Part shown: positions 16,801 to 24,216 of the stretch, in pieces
How positions within the stretch are numbered: the stretch's first letter is position 1
Layout: each line of letters starts with the position of its first letter
Source of the DNA: Bacteroidales bacterium
Lineage (GTDB): Bacteria; Bacteroidota; Bacteroidia; Bacteroidales; WCHB1-69
Length of the DNA: 40,226 nucleotides
Assembly: GCA_024686335.1 (NCBI GenBank)
Contig: JAILCI010000049.1
Location: 1 to 40,226 of the forward strand
Reading direction: 5' to 3'
Translations under genes and position numbers: made by a program
Notes under the pieces: model-generated
Told to the model about the DNA's origin: nothing
The model's database searches: none
Seen by the model: the letters and a program-made list of their open reading frames with translations, nothing else

Positions 16801-19597
16801 GTTGCTGGTGGTAGATGACAATACGGGGGTAGGGGGTGATAATTGCACTTTTCGGGCCTTGTCTGCGTTAGGGCAATCCATTTATGTGTATAGTCTTAAC
16901 GCAGATATCTCCCCATCTAATCCAGGTGGCTTCTCCAACTGGTCGATGTCAAACACGAAGAACCAGATACAGATAGGCTTCGTGCCGATAACGTGTCATG
17001 CCCCCTCCGACGTCCTTGTGTCCGACATCAGCCAGACTTCCGCCACGCTGAGCTGGACCAGTACGGCGTTCGGTAATGAATGGGAATGTGAATGTGAATA
17101 CAGCACTGTTCCCGACTTCTCCACGGACAATGTCTCTGGCCTCGTGACAGGCACCACCCAGGTTAATCTGACGGGTCTCGCCTCTGGAACGACTTATTAC
17201 GCCCGCGTGCGCACCTTGTGCGACACAATGGGTGCCAGCGATTGGACGGAAACGACCTTCACCACCGAGGCTGTCATCCCGCCCTTCTGCTATATCACCG
17301 GCGACGACAGTGTCTGCCCGAACCAAACCACCAGCCTGATCGTCCACACCAATTTAGGAACCAACTACTTGTGGAGCACCGGCGAAACGGGCGAGACCAT
17401 CACCGTCCCTGCCGGCGACTATTCCGTCACCGTGACCAATACCAACGGTGACGTGATGGCCACGGACAGTTTCATTGTGATGGAGAAAACGACCTACAAC
17501 ATCACGGTCAGCGATGTCGTGTGTGCCTCCGAGCTGCCTTATATGTGGAACGGAGATTCTTATAATGCCTCCGGCAGCTATCCCAAGACCTTCACCGCTG
17601 CCAACGGCTGCGACTCTGTGGTGACCCTGAACCTCACCGTCAACCAAACCTACGCGGTGACCGACGCCCGGACTATCTGCGCTAGCGAGTTGCCATACAC
17701 TTGGAACACCGTCACCTTTACAGCTGCGGGCACGCAGAGTGCCACCTTGCAGACGGTCAACGGCTGCGACAGCGTGGTGACAATGACGCTCACGGTCAAC
17801 CCGACCTACTCAGTGACGGATGCAAGAACCATCTGCGCGAGCGAATTGCCATACACGTGGAACACCGTCACGTTCACCGCCGCGGGCACGCAGAGTGCCA
17901 CCTTGCAGACGGTCAACGGCTGCGACAGCGTGGTGACGATGACCCTCACGGTCAACCCGACCTACACGGTAACCGACGCCCGGACCATCTGCGCAAGCGA
18001 ACTGCCTTACACGTGGAACACCGTCACCTTCACCGCCGCGGGCACGCAGAGTGCCACCTTGCAGACGGTCAACGGCTGCGACAGCGTGGTGACGATGACG
18101 CTCACAGTCAACCCGACTTATGCAGTGACGGATGCCCGGACCATCTGCGCGAGCGAATTGCCTTATACCTGGAACACGGTCACCTTCTCCGCCGCGGGCA
18201 CGCAGAGTGCCACCTTGCAAACCGTCAACGGCTGCGACAGCGTGGTGACGATGACCCTCACAGTCAACCCGATTTATGCAGTGACGGACGCCCGGACCAT
18301 CTGCGCGAGCGAATTGCCATACACGTGGAACGCCGTCACGTTCACCGCCGCGGGCACGCAGAGTGCTACCTTGCAGACGGTCAACGGCTGCGACAGCGTG
18401 GTGACGATGACCCTCACGGTCAACCCGACCTACGCGGTGACGGACACCCGGACCATCTGCGCGAGCGAGCTGCCGTACACTTGGAACACCGTCACCTTCA
18501 CCGCCGCGGGCACGCAGAGTGCCACGTTGCAGACGGTCAACGGTTGCGACAGCGTGGTCACGATGACGCTCACGGTCAACCCAACCTACACGGTGACGGA
18601 TGCCCGCACCATCTGCGCGAGCGAATTGCCATACACTTGGAACACCGTCACCTTCACCGCCGCGGGCACGCAGAGTGCCACTTTGCAGACGGTCAACGGC
18701 TGCGACAGCGTGGTGACGATGACCCTCACGGTCAACCCAACCTACGCAGTAACCGATTCCCGGACCATCTGCGCGAGCGAGCTGCCGTACACGTGGAATA
18801 CCATCACCTTCAGCGCCGCGGGCACGCAGAGCGCCACCTTGCAGACCGTCAACGGTTGCGACAGCGTAGTGACGATGACCCTCACGGTCAACCCGACCTA
18901 CACGGTATCTGATGTCAGAAGCGTCTGTCCGAGCGAACTTCCCTACACTTGGAACGGCCTCGTCTTCAGCAGTGCAGGCACGCAGAACGTGACCTTGCAA
19001 ACGATCAACGGCTGCGACAGCGTGGTAACCATGATTTTGACGGTCAACCAGACACACGTCACCACCGACAGTCAGACCATCTGCGAGAATGAACTGCCGT
19101 ACACCTGGAATGATGTCGTCTTCACCGCCGCCGGCATGAATACGGCTACTCTGCAGGATGCGAACGGTTGTGACTCCACCGTGATCATGACCCTGGTTGT
19201 CAATCAGTTGGAAACCACTGAGTTCACTATTGAGACTCCAGACAGCTGCTACACTTGGAACGATCAGATCTACTGCGCTTCCGGCGACTACGTGCAGACG
19301 TTGCAAACCGTCGATGGCTGTGACTCTGTGGTGACGCTGCACCTGACCACCAGCGTGGGTGTGATGAGCTATGAACAGGGCACTGTCTTCCTCGCACCGA
19401 ACCCGACGAAGAATGTCTGCCGTATTGTGGGACTGGAGACCGAGCCCGAGATGGTGGATCTTTACGACATGCACGGCAAGCTCTTGTTGCGTACCCGTAG
19501 CGCCGAATTCGATGTGGAGCATCTGCCCTCGGGAATGTATATGGTCAAGGTGAACACTGGCGACCGTATCATCCACCTGAAATTGATCCGCCAGTAG
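10898..19597 (+). CDS. Giant multidomain secreted surface protein with T9SS sorting domain
   Basis: The protein has 2899 residues. A signal peptide (about 1-22, ending AMKAQ) is followed by a module of about 180 residues seen six times, each starting near V(Q/E)IG with the core YSLTQQIYTAAEIG, then NLDIYMVHT and NGTDNLLIVVDD. Copies begin near residues 27, 500, 767, 1040, 1302 and 1854. The N-terminal one is divergent and followed by a partial copy. Eight fibronectin type III domains (ATLSWT, then LTGLTP-TTYYARVR) lie between and after these modules, four of them in tandem at about 1479-1850. An Ig-like stretch precedes twelve 52-residue repeats (about 2207-2816). The last 75 residues form a T9SS type A sorting domain (LAPNPTKNV to the end, VKLIRQ-like). 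An adhesin or surface-layer role is likely. No catalytic domain is seen. Confidence 0.9.
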   Translation: MKRNIFLLLTAFVLLLPAAMKAQYTYSVEIGDFEYNSNSTLLPVTTNYHYSLTQQIYTAAEIDMPYGGTITQIHVADIISSSFNMNGVKVYMKNVTKNSFVSNTDMVPVTESDKVWEGTFTQSGTINLTNPFYYDGTSNLLICFYDPTSGYPGSNHKFLTTSTTTSHPGQQLALAYYSNSAVPNLNNLGAYSGTKTLLNYRADIMMLINEDVRDVYVHGFSEPVWNGHPDYTLNAPSNAPYHINTSATYWQDATLNSLLSAQDVFDQEGHDYVLTVHFTCDPGYRFSDDVDVSLVGFNNYMIAEVGVDSIGLYLRTIPFHVNSGNTVNDGIATSNTIPVYGNYVLYYTKAEFVIPDNKLYNLIDNIVITDITFYADSNYEYLTWQGANFKVFMKEVEDATIHDFYGYEDATVVYEGPLSVVNGEMTITFATPYTYHGAHLLIGVYNTTVGERHPCTWKGMTSYGSSVQDFTSNPLDVNMPSQSNFLPKTTFGVAPAPATLVQIGHGANTVSTSVPTNIASNYSLTQQIYTAAEIGRAGNIYSIAFHNNGDTANRNLDIYMVHTNKTAFSNNTDWVSVTAANRVFSGDVNFLSGEWTTIALTAPFAYNGADNLLVVVDDNTGHNFNGNGAFRVFSASGQAHGCYDTNTNFDPANPSSYNGWVGGTKNQILLDFAPIVCPKPTDLVISDTGKYSATLSWTEHGTATEWQICVNGDEAHSITATSNPYTLTGLTPHTSYTVKVRANCGGSDGVSAWSAKQQFTTKASNSDLIVQIGQGTNGIEELPTQVGYSYSMSQQIYTAAEVGHSGNINSLAFYYTGFVTTRNIDIYMAHTSKTAFSGTADWVTVTASDLVYSGNVEFLSNDWTTIEFSSLFAYNGTDNLLIVVDDHTGHPSSPSRPFLTFPASSQSMDVLGHSASFNPANPGSYSGTVLNEKNQILLGFISIACQAPTALTVSDIDQTSATLSWTDLAGGHNWEYQYSTSISFAENTISDFVTGSAHVQLAGLTPSTTYYARVRSLCETTSPVFWSSVISFATEAEPLPTLVQIGDGNGTNRFLPTDIWKDYSLTQQIYTATEIGRAGNIYSIAFYNTGDAIDRNIDLYVAHTPNYHFFYDDDWASVTPADRVFSGSVTFLSNDWSIIEFQMPFDYNGTDNLLVVMDDNTGGHASGRYFRTFYALDRAIAISEIIDYDPFTISEEGQVLTEKNQIRLSFEPMACPTPNGLISSNIGQTSATLSWTETGTATEWQICVNGDETNLITVTTNPYTITGLTPNTTNSVKVRAHCGDGSSFWSAAHTFTTTFDSTALVQIGYGDVVDGMLPTYTDYDYSLTQQIYTPTEIGRSGNIHSVAFYQTGNAVTRSLNIYMTHIPRSTFYNENDWENVTLADRVFSGSVTFQSNSWTTIELSELFAYNGSDNLLIVVDDKTGHSQSNHPFRVTYASNQAILFYNTETTYNPTNLGNHQGMVCNKKNQIQLGFAPLQCLAPNSVNVYNVSQTAARLSWNGPADGQKWEYQYSPTPDFSTGVVSGMATGATQVQLTNLASGTTYYARVRTVCDNIGTSDWTATVSFTTVQVCQVPTDITVSNIGQTTVTVGWNGPADGYEWQYYYSTTADFSENNYTGYVAGTTNHQFAGLTPETTYYFRVRTYCGTTGISEWSETISFTTLPTCHAPTAITVSDVSQTTAMLSWTGPADGNEWQYEYSTTADFSTNTVTAYATGATTAQLTGLTPWTIYFARVRTLCGTIGDSDWSVVVVFTTLPPCNAPSYVSVNGIGQTSATLAWVGPANGYEWEYECSTSSDFSTILLNDFVTGVANVQLNGLNSGTTYYARVRTICGTTEISDWTAAVSFTTKIDPASLPVVQIGNGTGVTNILPTRTILNHYLSQQIFTAAEIGRSGNIYSVAFYKGTTNAISRNLDIYMVHTNKTTFSSNTDWTVVTAADRVFSGNVEMLTDAWITIELSVPFAYNGTDNLLLVVDDNTGVGGDNCTFRALSALGQSIYVYSLNADISPSNPGGFSNWSMSNTKNQIQIGFVPITCHAPSDVLVSDISQTSATLSWTSTAFGNEWECECEYSTVPDFSTDNVSGLVTGTTQVNLTGLASGTTYYARVRTLCDTMGASDWTETTFTTEAVIPPFCYITGDDSVCPNQTTSLIVHTNLGTNYLWSTGETGETITVPAGDYSVTVTNTNGDVMATDSFIVMEKTTYNITVSDVVCASELPYMWNGDSYNASGSYPKTFTAANGCDSVVTLNLTVNQTYAVTDARTICASELPYTWNTVTFTAAGTQSATLQTVNGCDSVVTMTLTVNPTYSVTDARTICASELPYTWNTVTFTAAGTQSATLQTVNGCDSVVTMTLTVNPTYTVTDARTICASELPYTWNTVTFTAAGTQSATLQTVNGCDSVVTMTLTVNPTYAVTDARTICASELPYTWNTVTFSAAGTQSATLQTVNGCDSVVTMTLTVNPIYAVTDARTICASELPYTWNAVTFTAAGTQSATLQTVNGCDSVVTMTLTVNPTYAVTDTRTICASELPYTWNTVTFTAAGTQSATLQTVNGCDSVVTMTLTVNPTYTVTDARTICASELPYTWNTVTFTAAGTQSATLQTVNGCDSVVTMTLTVNPTYAVTDSRTICASELPYTWNTITFSAAGTQSATLQTVNGCDSVVTMTLTVNPTYTVSDVRSVCPSELPYTWNGLVFSSAGTQNVTLQTINGCDSVVTMILTVNQTHVTTDSQTICENELPYTWNDVVFTAAGMNTATLQDANGCDSTVIMTLVVNQLETTEFTIETPDSCYTWNDQIYCASGDYVQTLQTVDGCDSVVTLHLTTSVGVMSYEQGTVFLAPNPTKNVCRIVGLETEPEMVDLYDMHGKLLLRTRSAEFDVEHLPSGMYMVKVNTGDRIIHLKLIRQ
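17516..19345 (+). repeat. Twelve 52-residue (156-bp) coding repeats in the giant surface protein
   Basis: Units recur every 156 bp. Units 2-9, starting at 17672, 17828, 17984, 18140, 18296, 18452, 18608 and 18764, are nearly identical. Units 1 and 10-12 are more diverged. The pattern is TICASELPYTWN, then a short strand pair, then NGCDSVVTMTLTVNP. Two cysteines are kept in units 1-11, so a disulphide within each unit is possible. Similar repeats occur in other Bacteroidota surface proteins. High identity makes copy-number change by recombination likely and may also cause assembly error. Confidence 0.95.
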
Positions 19598-19656
19598 ATA
19601 GTGATGAAGTGAAATGTTTCTGCGTTTTTTTTTCTCTTCCAATACAATAAATTATG

Positions 19657-19664
19657 TATTTTTG
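19657..19664 (+). promoter_or_regulatory. Predicted -7 element TATTTTTG for the 602-residue secreted protein
   Basis: TATTTTTG matches the Bacteroidota -7 consensus 46 bp before the start codon. A -33 TTTG at the right distance is not clear, although the upstream stretch is T-rich. No hairpin terminator is visible between 19598 and this site. Confidence 0.5.
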
Positions 19665-19709
19665 CCCTCTATTTAGAATTTAACTATCAATAATTAAAAT
19701 CAATACACG

Positions 19710-21518
19710 ATGAAAAAAATCTTTACCCTTATTGCCTTGGTATGCATGGCATTAATTAGTGTGGGCCAGACCGTTAACTTGGCCTACTTCCCGTTTATAG
19801 ACAACGCGGGAGCTCCTAGCACACCGACCTCCTATTTGGCCACTTCTGGCGATCAGAGCGGTACCGCCGGCCTCTACTTGGATGGTACCCATGGTTCTTC
19901 CGCTTGGCTGCAGGCTTCTGAGCTGACCAGCAACAGCGGTTCTTCTATCAACTCTTTGAATGACACACCTTATGGCAAAGACCTGGCTATGATCAACCAG
20001 AGCGCCAACGGTAAATCATTCGTATTCCATTTTTCTACCACTGGTTATCAGAACGTTATCCTGACCATGGCTGCCCGTCGTACTGCTACTGGCTTCAATG
20101 CAGGTGCTTGGGAGTATAGTACTGATGGTACTAACTTTACCGCTATCCCTTCTGCTAATACTATGCCATCCACACCCAGTACCTATGAACTGGCTACCTT
20201 GGATGTATCAGGTATTGCTGCTTTGAACGATCAAGCAAACGTTTATTTGCGTTGTACATTGACTGGCGCTACTTCTGACAATGGTTCCTATCGTATTGAC
20301 AATGTTCAAATCAACGCTTATCCTGCTGGTCCCGATGTATACGCTCCTTACATTACCAGCGTAACCCCGAACAACGCTACTACTATCACGCTGAACTTCA
20401 GCGAACCTCTGGACGCTACTACCGCTCAGACTGCTTCTAACTATGTGCTGAATGATGGTACTATTTCTCAGGCAGTTCTCAACAGCAATGTTGTAACCTT
20501 GACCGTTACTCCCGCCATGACTGAAGGACTTGAGCATACCCTCATCGTCAGCAATGTAACTGACGTTGCCGGCAATGCTATGGCTACCGACACTGTAACC
20601 TTCACCTATGGTGTAGACCAACAGTATGTTTGCGCTAACATCGCTGAGTTGCGCTCTAAACTCGATTTCTCCGACAATACTGCTAACGTCTCTGACAACA
20701 CCACTTACAAATTGACCGGTGAGGTTATCGTGACCGCTACAGCTACTTACAACAACCAGAAAGTTCTCCAAGACAACACTGGTGCTATCCTCGTTTACGA
20801 CCCCAATAACTCTCTCGGCTCTTTGAGCGTAGGTGACAAGGTTTCCGGTATCTACGGTACACTGTCCAACTATTATGGTTTCCTCGAGCTGAAGCCGACG
20901 GCAGCTTACGAGAACTTTGTTTCCGTTTTTGAAGATGTTACTCCTTTGACTATTACGCTGGCTCAATTGAATGACGCTTCCTATATGATTGACCACCAAG
21001 CTGAATTGATTAAGTTGGAAGATGTTACCTTCACAGAGGCTGGTACTACTTGCGCTGTGCTGACTCCTTACGGCATCACTCAAAATGGTACAAGCTCTAA
21101 CGCATTCTTCGCATATTTCCAGGATGCTGAGTATATTGGCAACCCGCTGCCTTCATACAATATGGACCTGATCGGTTTCAACTTCGCTACTGGTAAGATC
21201 GGTTCCAGCTATCTGGATTTCAGATATTACATCATCCCTCGTTTCAACTCTGACTTCTCAGAGCATGTGGGTATCAGCGAGTATGACAAGGCTATCAACA
21301 TCTATCCGAACCCCGTTGAGAGCCAGTTGAACATTACCTTCAACGCATTTACTGCTACTACCATGCAGATTTTTGACATGTCTGGTAAGATGGTTATGAG
21401 CCAATATGTAGATGGTGATGTGATGAATGTCAACGTCAACAACCTCACGACTGGTACCTATTTCGTACGTCTCACCGACGGTCACGCTGCTGCTATGGCT
21501 AAATTCATCAAGAAATAA
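19710..21518 (+). CDS. Secreted protein with Ig-like and OB-like domains and T9SS sorting domain
   Basis: The 602 residues start with a signal peptide (about 1-20, ending ISVGQ). Residues about 21-205 form a beta-rich domain of the kind found in extracellular lamin-tail or nuclease-associated proteins. Residues about 208-305 look like a bacterial Ig-like (SbsA/Big_5) domain, with ITSVTPNNATTITLNFSEPLD and VTDVAGN as separate blocks. Residues about 308-505 resemble an OB-fold or DUF5689-like region (YKLTGEVIVTA, VLQDNTGAILVYD, VGDKVSGIYGTL). The C-terminal 80 residues are a T9SS type A sorting domain (INIYPNPVESQLNI, then FDMSGKMV, then LTTGTYFVRL). Codon choice is markedly GCT/ACT-rich compared with the giant gene upstream and resembles highly expressed genes here such as tsf. 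I expect an abundant surface or secreted protein of unknown ligand. Confidence 0.85.
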   Translation: MKKIFTLIALVCMALISVGQTVNLAYFPFIDNAGAPSTPTSYLATSGDQSGTAGLYLDGTHGSSAWLQASELTSNSGSSINSLNDTPYGKDLAMINQSANGKSFVFHFSTTGYQNVILTMAARRTATGFNAGAWEYSTDGTNFTAIPSANTMPSTPSTYELATLDVSGIAALNDQANVYLRCTLTGATSDNGSYRIDNVQINAYPAGPDVYAPYITSVTPNNATTITLNFSEPLDATTAQTASNYVLNDGTISQAVLNSNVVTLTVTPAMTEGLEHTLIVSNVTDVAGNAMATDTVTFTYGVDQQYVCANIAELRSKLDFSDNTANVSDNTTYKLTGEVIVTATATYNNQKVLQDNTGAILVYDPNNSLGSLSVGDKVSGIYGTLSNYYGFLELKPTAAYENFVSVFEDVTPLTITLAQLNDASYMIDHQAELIKLEDVTFTEAGTTCAVLTPYGITQNGTSSNAFFAYFQDAEYIGNPLPSYNMDLIGFNFATGKIGSSYLDFRYYIIPRFNSDFSEHVGISEYDKAINIYPNPVESQLNITFNAFTATTMQIFDMSGKMVMSQYVDGDVMNVNVNNLTTGTYFVRLTDGHAAAMAKFIKK

Positions 21519-21541
21519 GGAAGTACATATAATCCTATAAC

Positions 21542-21570
21542 AAAGGCAGGGCGTTTGTCCTGCCTTTTTT
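21542..21570 (+). terminator. Rho-independent terminator after the 602-residue secreted protein
   Basis: AAAGGCAGGGC pairs with GTCCTGCCTTT around a GTTT loop and runs into six T. Confidence 0.92.
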
Positions 21571-22188
21571 GTTGTTTAACTGTTTATTTGTTGAGCTGTT
21601 GAATTGTTTAGTCGTTGAACTGTTTGACTCGACAAAATGACTCGGATTTCTAATTTTCCCTGCGAGGGGCGTTAGCCTCGAGCAAATCCGCTTGTTGATA
21701 AAAAACAAACGGATTTGTTCGTCCCTAACGGGACTCACGGGGTTCTAAAATAATAATCTGCGTTCATCTGCGAGATCTGCGTAATCTGCGGGAGAAAAAA
21801 ACTCGATCGGCGGGAAACCAACCCGTAAAACCCCGTTGGAGACATGCTAATAGCGGGTCTCTACATAGCACCCCCGCACTTCAACTGAAAACTGAAACTC
21901 CTCTTTGCGTTCTTCGCGTCTCTGCGTTAATTATCTATGAGCGAAGCGAATGAAATCCGCGTAATCCAAGATCCGTAAAACCCCGTCGGAGACGTGCTAT
22001 AGCGCGTCTCTACATAGCACCCCCGCACTTCAACTGAAAACTGATAATTGAAAACTGTCAACTTATAGCGTATTTTCCTATTAATTAGGATGTTATTCTT
22101 TTTCTGAATAAAAAAATCAAAAAGTATAATAATCGAGCCAGTTGTTCGTTATAATATATGTTTTTAAATATGAACTAAATTATAGCCG
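21571..22188. repeat. Gene-free stretch with dispersed palindromic and direct repeats
   Basis: No convincing gene is present. Two copies of a 72-73-bp element lie at 21823-21895 and 21973-22044, starting CCGTAAAACCCCGT and ending AACTGAAAACTGA. The second contains an imperfect palindrome GAGACG-N10-CGTCTC at 21989-22010, the same design as the perfect palindromes at 7352 and 7529. Other inverted repeats are at 21683-21696/21704-21717 (14 bp, one mismatch) and 21721-21734 (GTCCC-TAAC-GGGAC). Runs such as CTGCGTAATCTGCG (about 21760-21790) and TTGTTGAACTG-like repeats (21571-21635) also occur. These look like REP-type intergenic elements. Confidence 0.8.
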
Positions 22189-22338
22189 ATGGATAAAGAA
22201 TCTACTACCTACACCAAGAAAAACGTGAAATCCGAGAAGCCTTCCCCAAGAGTGATCCGTAACATTTTGAACTACTCCAAGTCATTAGTGGAGATTCCAG
22301 TTCGATATGATCGTTTCTTGTTGATGATCAACAACTAG
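22189..22338 (+). CDS. Small conserved-looking protein, 49 residues
   Basis: An ATG at 22189 opens a 49-codon frame ending at 22338, 10 bp before folK. The product starts MDKESTTYTKKN and contains the block VIRNILNYSKSLVEIPV, ending FLLMINN. Very small proteins with an I-x-N-I-L-N-Y-S-K core followed by a short strand are common in Bacteroidota, as far as I recall, and their function is unknown. The lysine-rich start and tight spacing to folK favour a real gene. It could still be a chance frame. Confidence 0.6.
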   Translation: MDKESTTYTKKNVKSEKPSPRVIRNILNYSKSLVEIPVRYDRFLLMINN

Positions 22339-22348
22339 CCGTTTTAGA

Positions 22349-22780
22349 ATGCCGGAGGTTGTCATTGGGTTGGGGAGCAACATAGAGCCCAGGGGTTTCT
22401 ATTTGCAGATGGCGCTCTTCCTGATACGGGAGAGGGTAGGGATGGTATTGCGTAAATCCTCTGTCATTGAAACGCCTGCATGGGGCTTTGAGGCTCCGCC
22501 TTTTTTGAACCAGGTTGCGGTTATTCGAACTGAACTGGAACCCCTGTCTTTGCTTGATGAATTGCAGTCGATCGAGCGCGCTTTGGGCCGAAAACAGAAG
22601 AGCACTCTGCAGGATGGTGTGCCACAATATCATAACCGAACCATAGACTTGGATATCTTGGATTACGATCATCTCACCTATCACGATGAGAGATTGACGC
22701 TCCCGCATCCTAAAATCGGGGAGCGTGATTTTGTGCAGCAATCTTTGAGAGAGTTGCAGATAAACATACCGAATGATTAA
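22349..22780 (+). CDS. folK: 2-amino-4-hydroxy-6-hydroxymethyldihydropteridine pyrophosphokinase
   Basis: FolK transfers pyrophosphate from ATP to the pterin alcohol, the step before dihydropteroate synthase in folate synthesis. The 143 residues are a compact HPPK domain. Seen motifs are GLGSNIEPR at the N-terminus, ETPAWGF and FLNQV for the pterin pocket, the signature HNRTIDLDILDYD with the two metal-binding Asp residues, and LPHPKIGERDFV. The deoxynucleoside kinase gene begins 5 bp after its stop, so the two are co-translated or co-transcribed, an arrangement I know from other Bacteroidota. Confidence 0.96.
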   Translation: MPEVVIGLGSNIEPRGFYLQMALFLIRERVGMVLRKSSVIETPAWGFEAPPFLNQVAVIRTELEPLSLLDELQSIERALGRKQKSTLQDGVPQYHNRTIDLDILDYDHLTYHDERLTLPHPKIGERDFVQQSLRELQINIPND

Positions 22781-22785
22781 GAAAA

Positions 22786-23424
22786 ATGACGATACCTTAT
22801 AATTATATTGTTATCGAAGGTTGTATAGGAGCTGGCAAGACCACTTTTTCTAAGATGCTGGCTGAAGATTGTAATGCAGAACTGGTGCTTGAACAGTTCG
22901 CAGACAATCCTTTTCTACCTAAATTTTATGAAGACCCGGTTCATTATGCGTTGCCTGTTGAGATGCACTTCCTCATGGAACGCTATCGTCAGCTGAGCCA
23001 TCTGCTCTCAGCCCGTGACATGTTCAAGGATTTTGTCGTTGGGGACTACTTCATCGACAAATGTATCATTTTCTCCAAGAACAATCTCTTGCCCGACGAG
23101 TTCAATTTGTACAACACTGTTTTTACAACGATTTCTTCATTTCTGCCAAAGCCTGAGTTGATTATCTATCTTTATAACGATCCAGAGCGCCTTTTGAAAA
23201 ATATTGCCCATCGCGGTCGTGAGTATGAGAAGAACATAACGGCAGAGTATCTGGAGGATATCCAGCAAAGTTATCTCAACTATTTCAAGCAAAATACGAA
23301 TATTCCTATCGTATTAGTGCAGACTGCCAATCTGGATTTTGTCTCTTCACATGAGGATTACCTTAAAATTCGTAGCCTTTTGGAGAAACAGTATGAGAAG
23401 GGTATACACCGTGTCTCGTTTTAA
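22786..23424 (+). CDS. Deoxynucleoside kinase
   Basis: The enzyme phosphorylates salvaged deoxynucleosides with ATP to 5'-monophosphates. The 212 residues carry the Walker A GCIGAGKTT (residues about 12-20), the helix with LEQFADNPFLPKFYEDP, DYFIDKC in place of the typical DRS segment, and the arginine-rich lid HRGREYEKNITAEYLE. Length and order match the dCK/dGK family. Substrate preference (dA, dG or dC) cannot be told from the sequence. It lies 5 bp behind folK. Confidence 0.92.
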   Translation: MTIPYNYIVIEGCIGAGKTTFSKMLAEDCNAELVLEQFADNPFLPKFYEDPVHYALPVEMHFLMERYRQLSHLLSARDMFKDFVVGDYFIDKCIIFSKNNLLPDEFNLYNTVFTTISSFLPKPELIIYLYNDPERLLKNIAHRGREYEKNITAEYLEDIQQSYLNYFKQNTNIPIVLVQTANLDFVSSHEDYLKIRSLLEKQYEKGIHRVSF

Positions 23425-23481
23425 TGTGGATGTAGAATGAAAAATTATTTTTCTTTCTATGTCTTGTTATGATTTTTTTTG

Positions 23482-23489
23482 TACTTTTG
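23482..23489 (+). promoter_or_regulatory. Predicted -7 element TACTTTTG before the 225-residue gene
   Basis: TACTTTTG fits TAnnTTTG and lies 38 bp before the next start codon. A TTG at 23464-23466 is only 15 bp upstream, shorter than the usual spacing, so the -33 box is uncertain. Confidence 0.5.
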
Positions 23490-23527
23490 CTGACCTTTTG
23501 AGATTATAAATTTAATACAATAATATT

Positions 23528-24205
23528 ATGAAGATTAGAAGATTATTCAGTGCTCTCTTAGCGATTTTGGTTGTAGTGATGGCTGTTTTCGCCGCACGAT
23601 CCATTATGAGACCCGAAAAATTCAAAACTGTTTACGAATTCCGTAAGACCGCTAACGTCAACAACTTGCTGGCTATCAGAAGCGCTCAGGCAGTGTATAA
23701 AAACGTGTATAAGAAATACGCCAACGACATTGATTCTCTTTCCGATTTCGTGCATAACGGTACTGTAGAAGTTGAGAAGACCATCGGTACAATTCCCGAT
23801 AGTATTTCCCAAGAAAAAGCTTTTGAACTTGGTCTTATCCATAAAGAGACAGTGAAGGTTCCTGCCATGGAGAAAATTCTGGAGCTGGACAAGAATGTCA
23901 CCCGCGAGAGTTTCAAGAACTTTGAATATATCCCCTATTCCGACAAGAAAAAATATGAAATTCAAACCGATGCCATCCATAATAAGAACTATGACGTTCC
24001 CTTGTACAGAATTGATGTTCCCATTGAAGATGTTTTGATCAACATGGATAAGACCATCACTCCTGACAATGCAGGTGTCTTCAAAAGACTTTGGAATAAA
24101 ATTTTCTTCAACAACTTGGCAGAGGAGGATCAATATAAAGCATTGTATGAGGACCTGTACATGGGTAGCCTTACAGAGGCATCCACAGCAGGCTCTTGGG
24201 AATAA
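23528..24205 (+). CDS. Membrane-anchored conserved protein of unknown function
   Basis: The 225 residues start with a single hydrophobic helix (about residues 8-27, LFSALLAILVVVMAVFAARS) and continue with a soluble, mostly helical part. I see no enzyme motif. The soluble part has repeated short amphipathic segments, such as LAIRSAQAVYKNVYKKYAND. An N-terminal anchor with an external domain is likely. It is followed 11 bp later by the DUF3822 gene. This pair ahead of rsmD is typical of Bacteroidota as I recall. Function unknown. Confidence 0.8.
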   Translation: MKIRRLFSALLAILVVVMAVFAARSIMRPEKFKTVYEFRKTANVNNLLAIRSAQAVYKNVYKKYANDIDSLSDFVHNGTVEVEKTIGTIPDSISQEKAFELGLIHKETVKVPAMEKILELDKNVTRESFKNFEYIPYSDKKKYEIQTDAIHNKNYDVPLYRIDVPIEDVLINMDKTITPDNAGVFKRLWNKIFFNNLAEEDQYKALYEDLYMGSLTEASTAGSWE

Positions 24206-24216
24206 ACTTTTGGAAT

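Noticed and set aside
17701-18912. Plus-strand alternative frame of 403 codons inside the repeats
   Set aside because: The unit length of 156 bp is a multiple of three, so any frame open in one unit stays open in all. The product is His/Arg-rich without a known fold.
17810-19642. Long minus-strand open frame (610 codons) over the 52-residue repeats
   Set aside because: It is opposite the repeat array of the giant surface protein; its own repeats mirror the array and the plus-strand frame has signal peptide, domains and sorting signal.
21571-22188. Insertion sequence remnant
   Set aside because: No transposase frame and no terminal repeat with target duplication are visible; only short palindromic and direct repeats are seen.
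24196-24216. TTG start for the DUF3822 gene
   Set aside because: It would overlap the upstream gene; ATG 24217 has better spacing and matches the family's N-terminal length.
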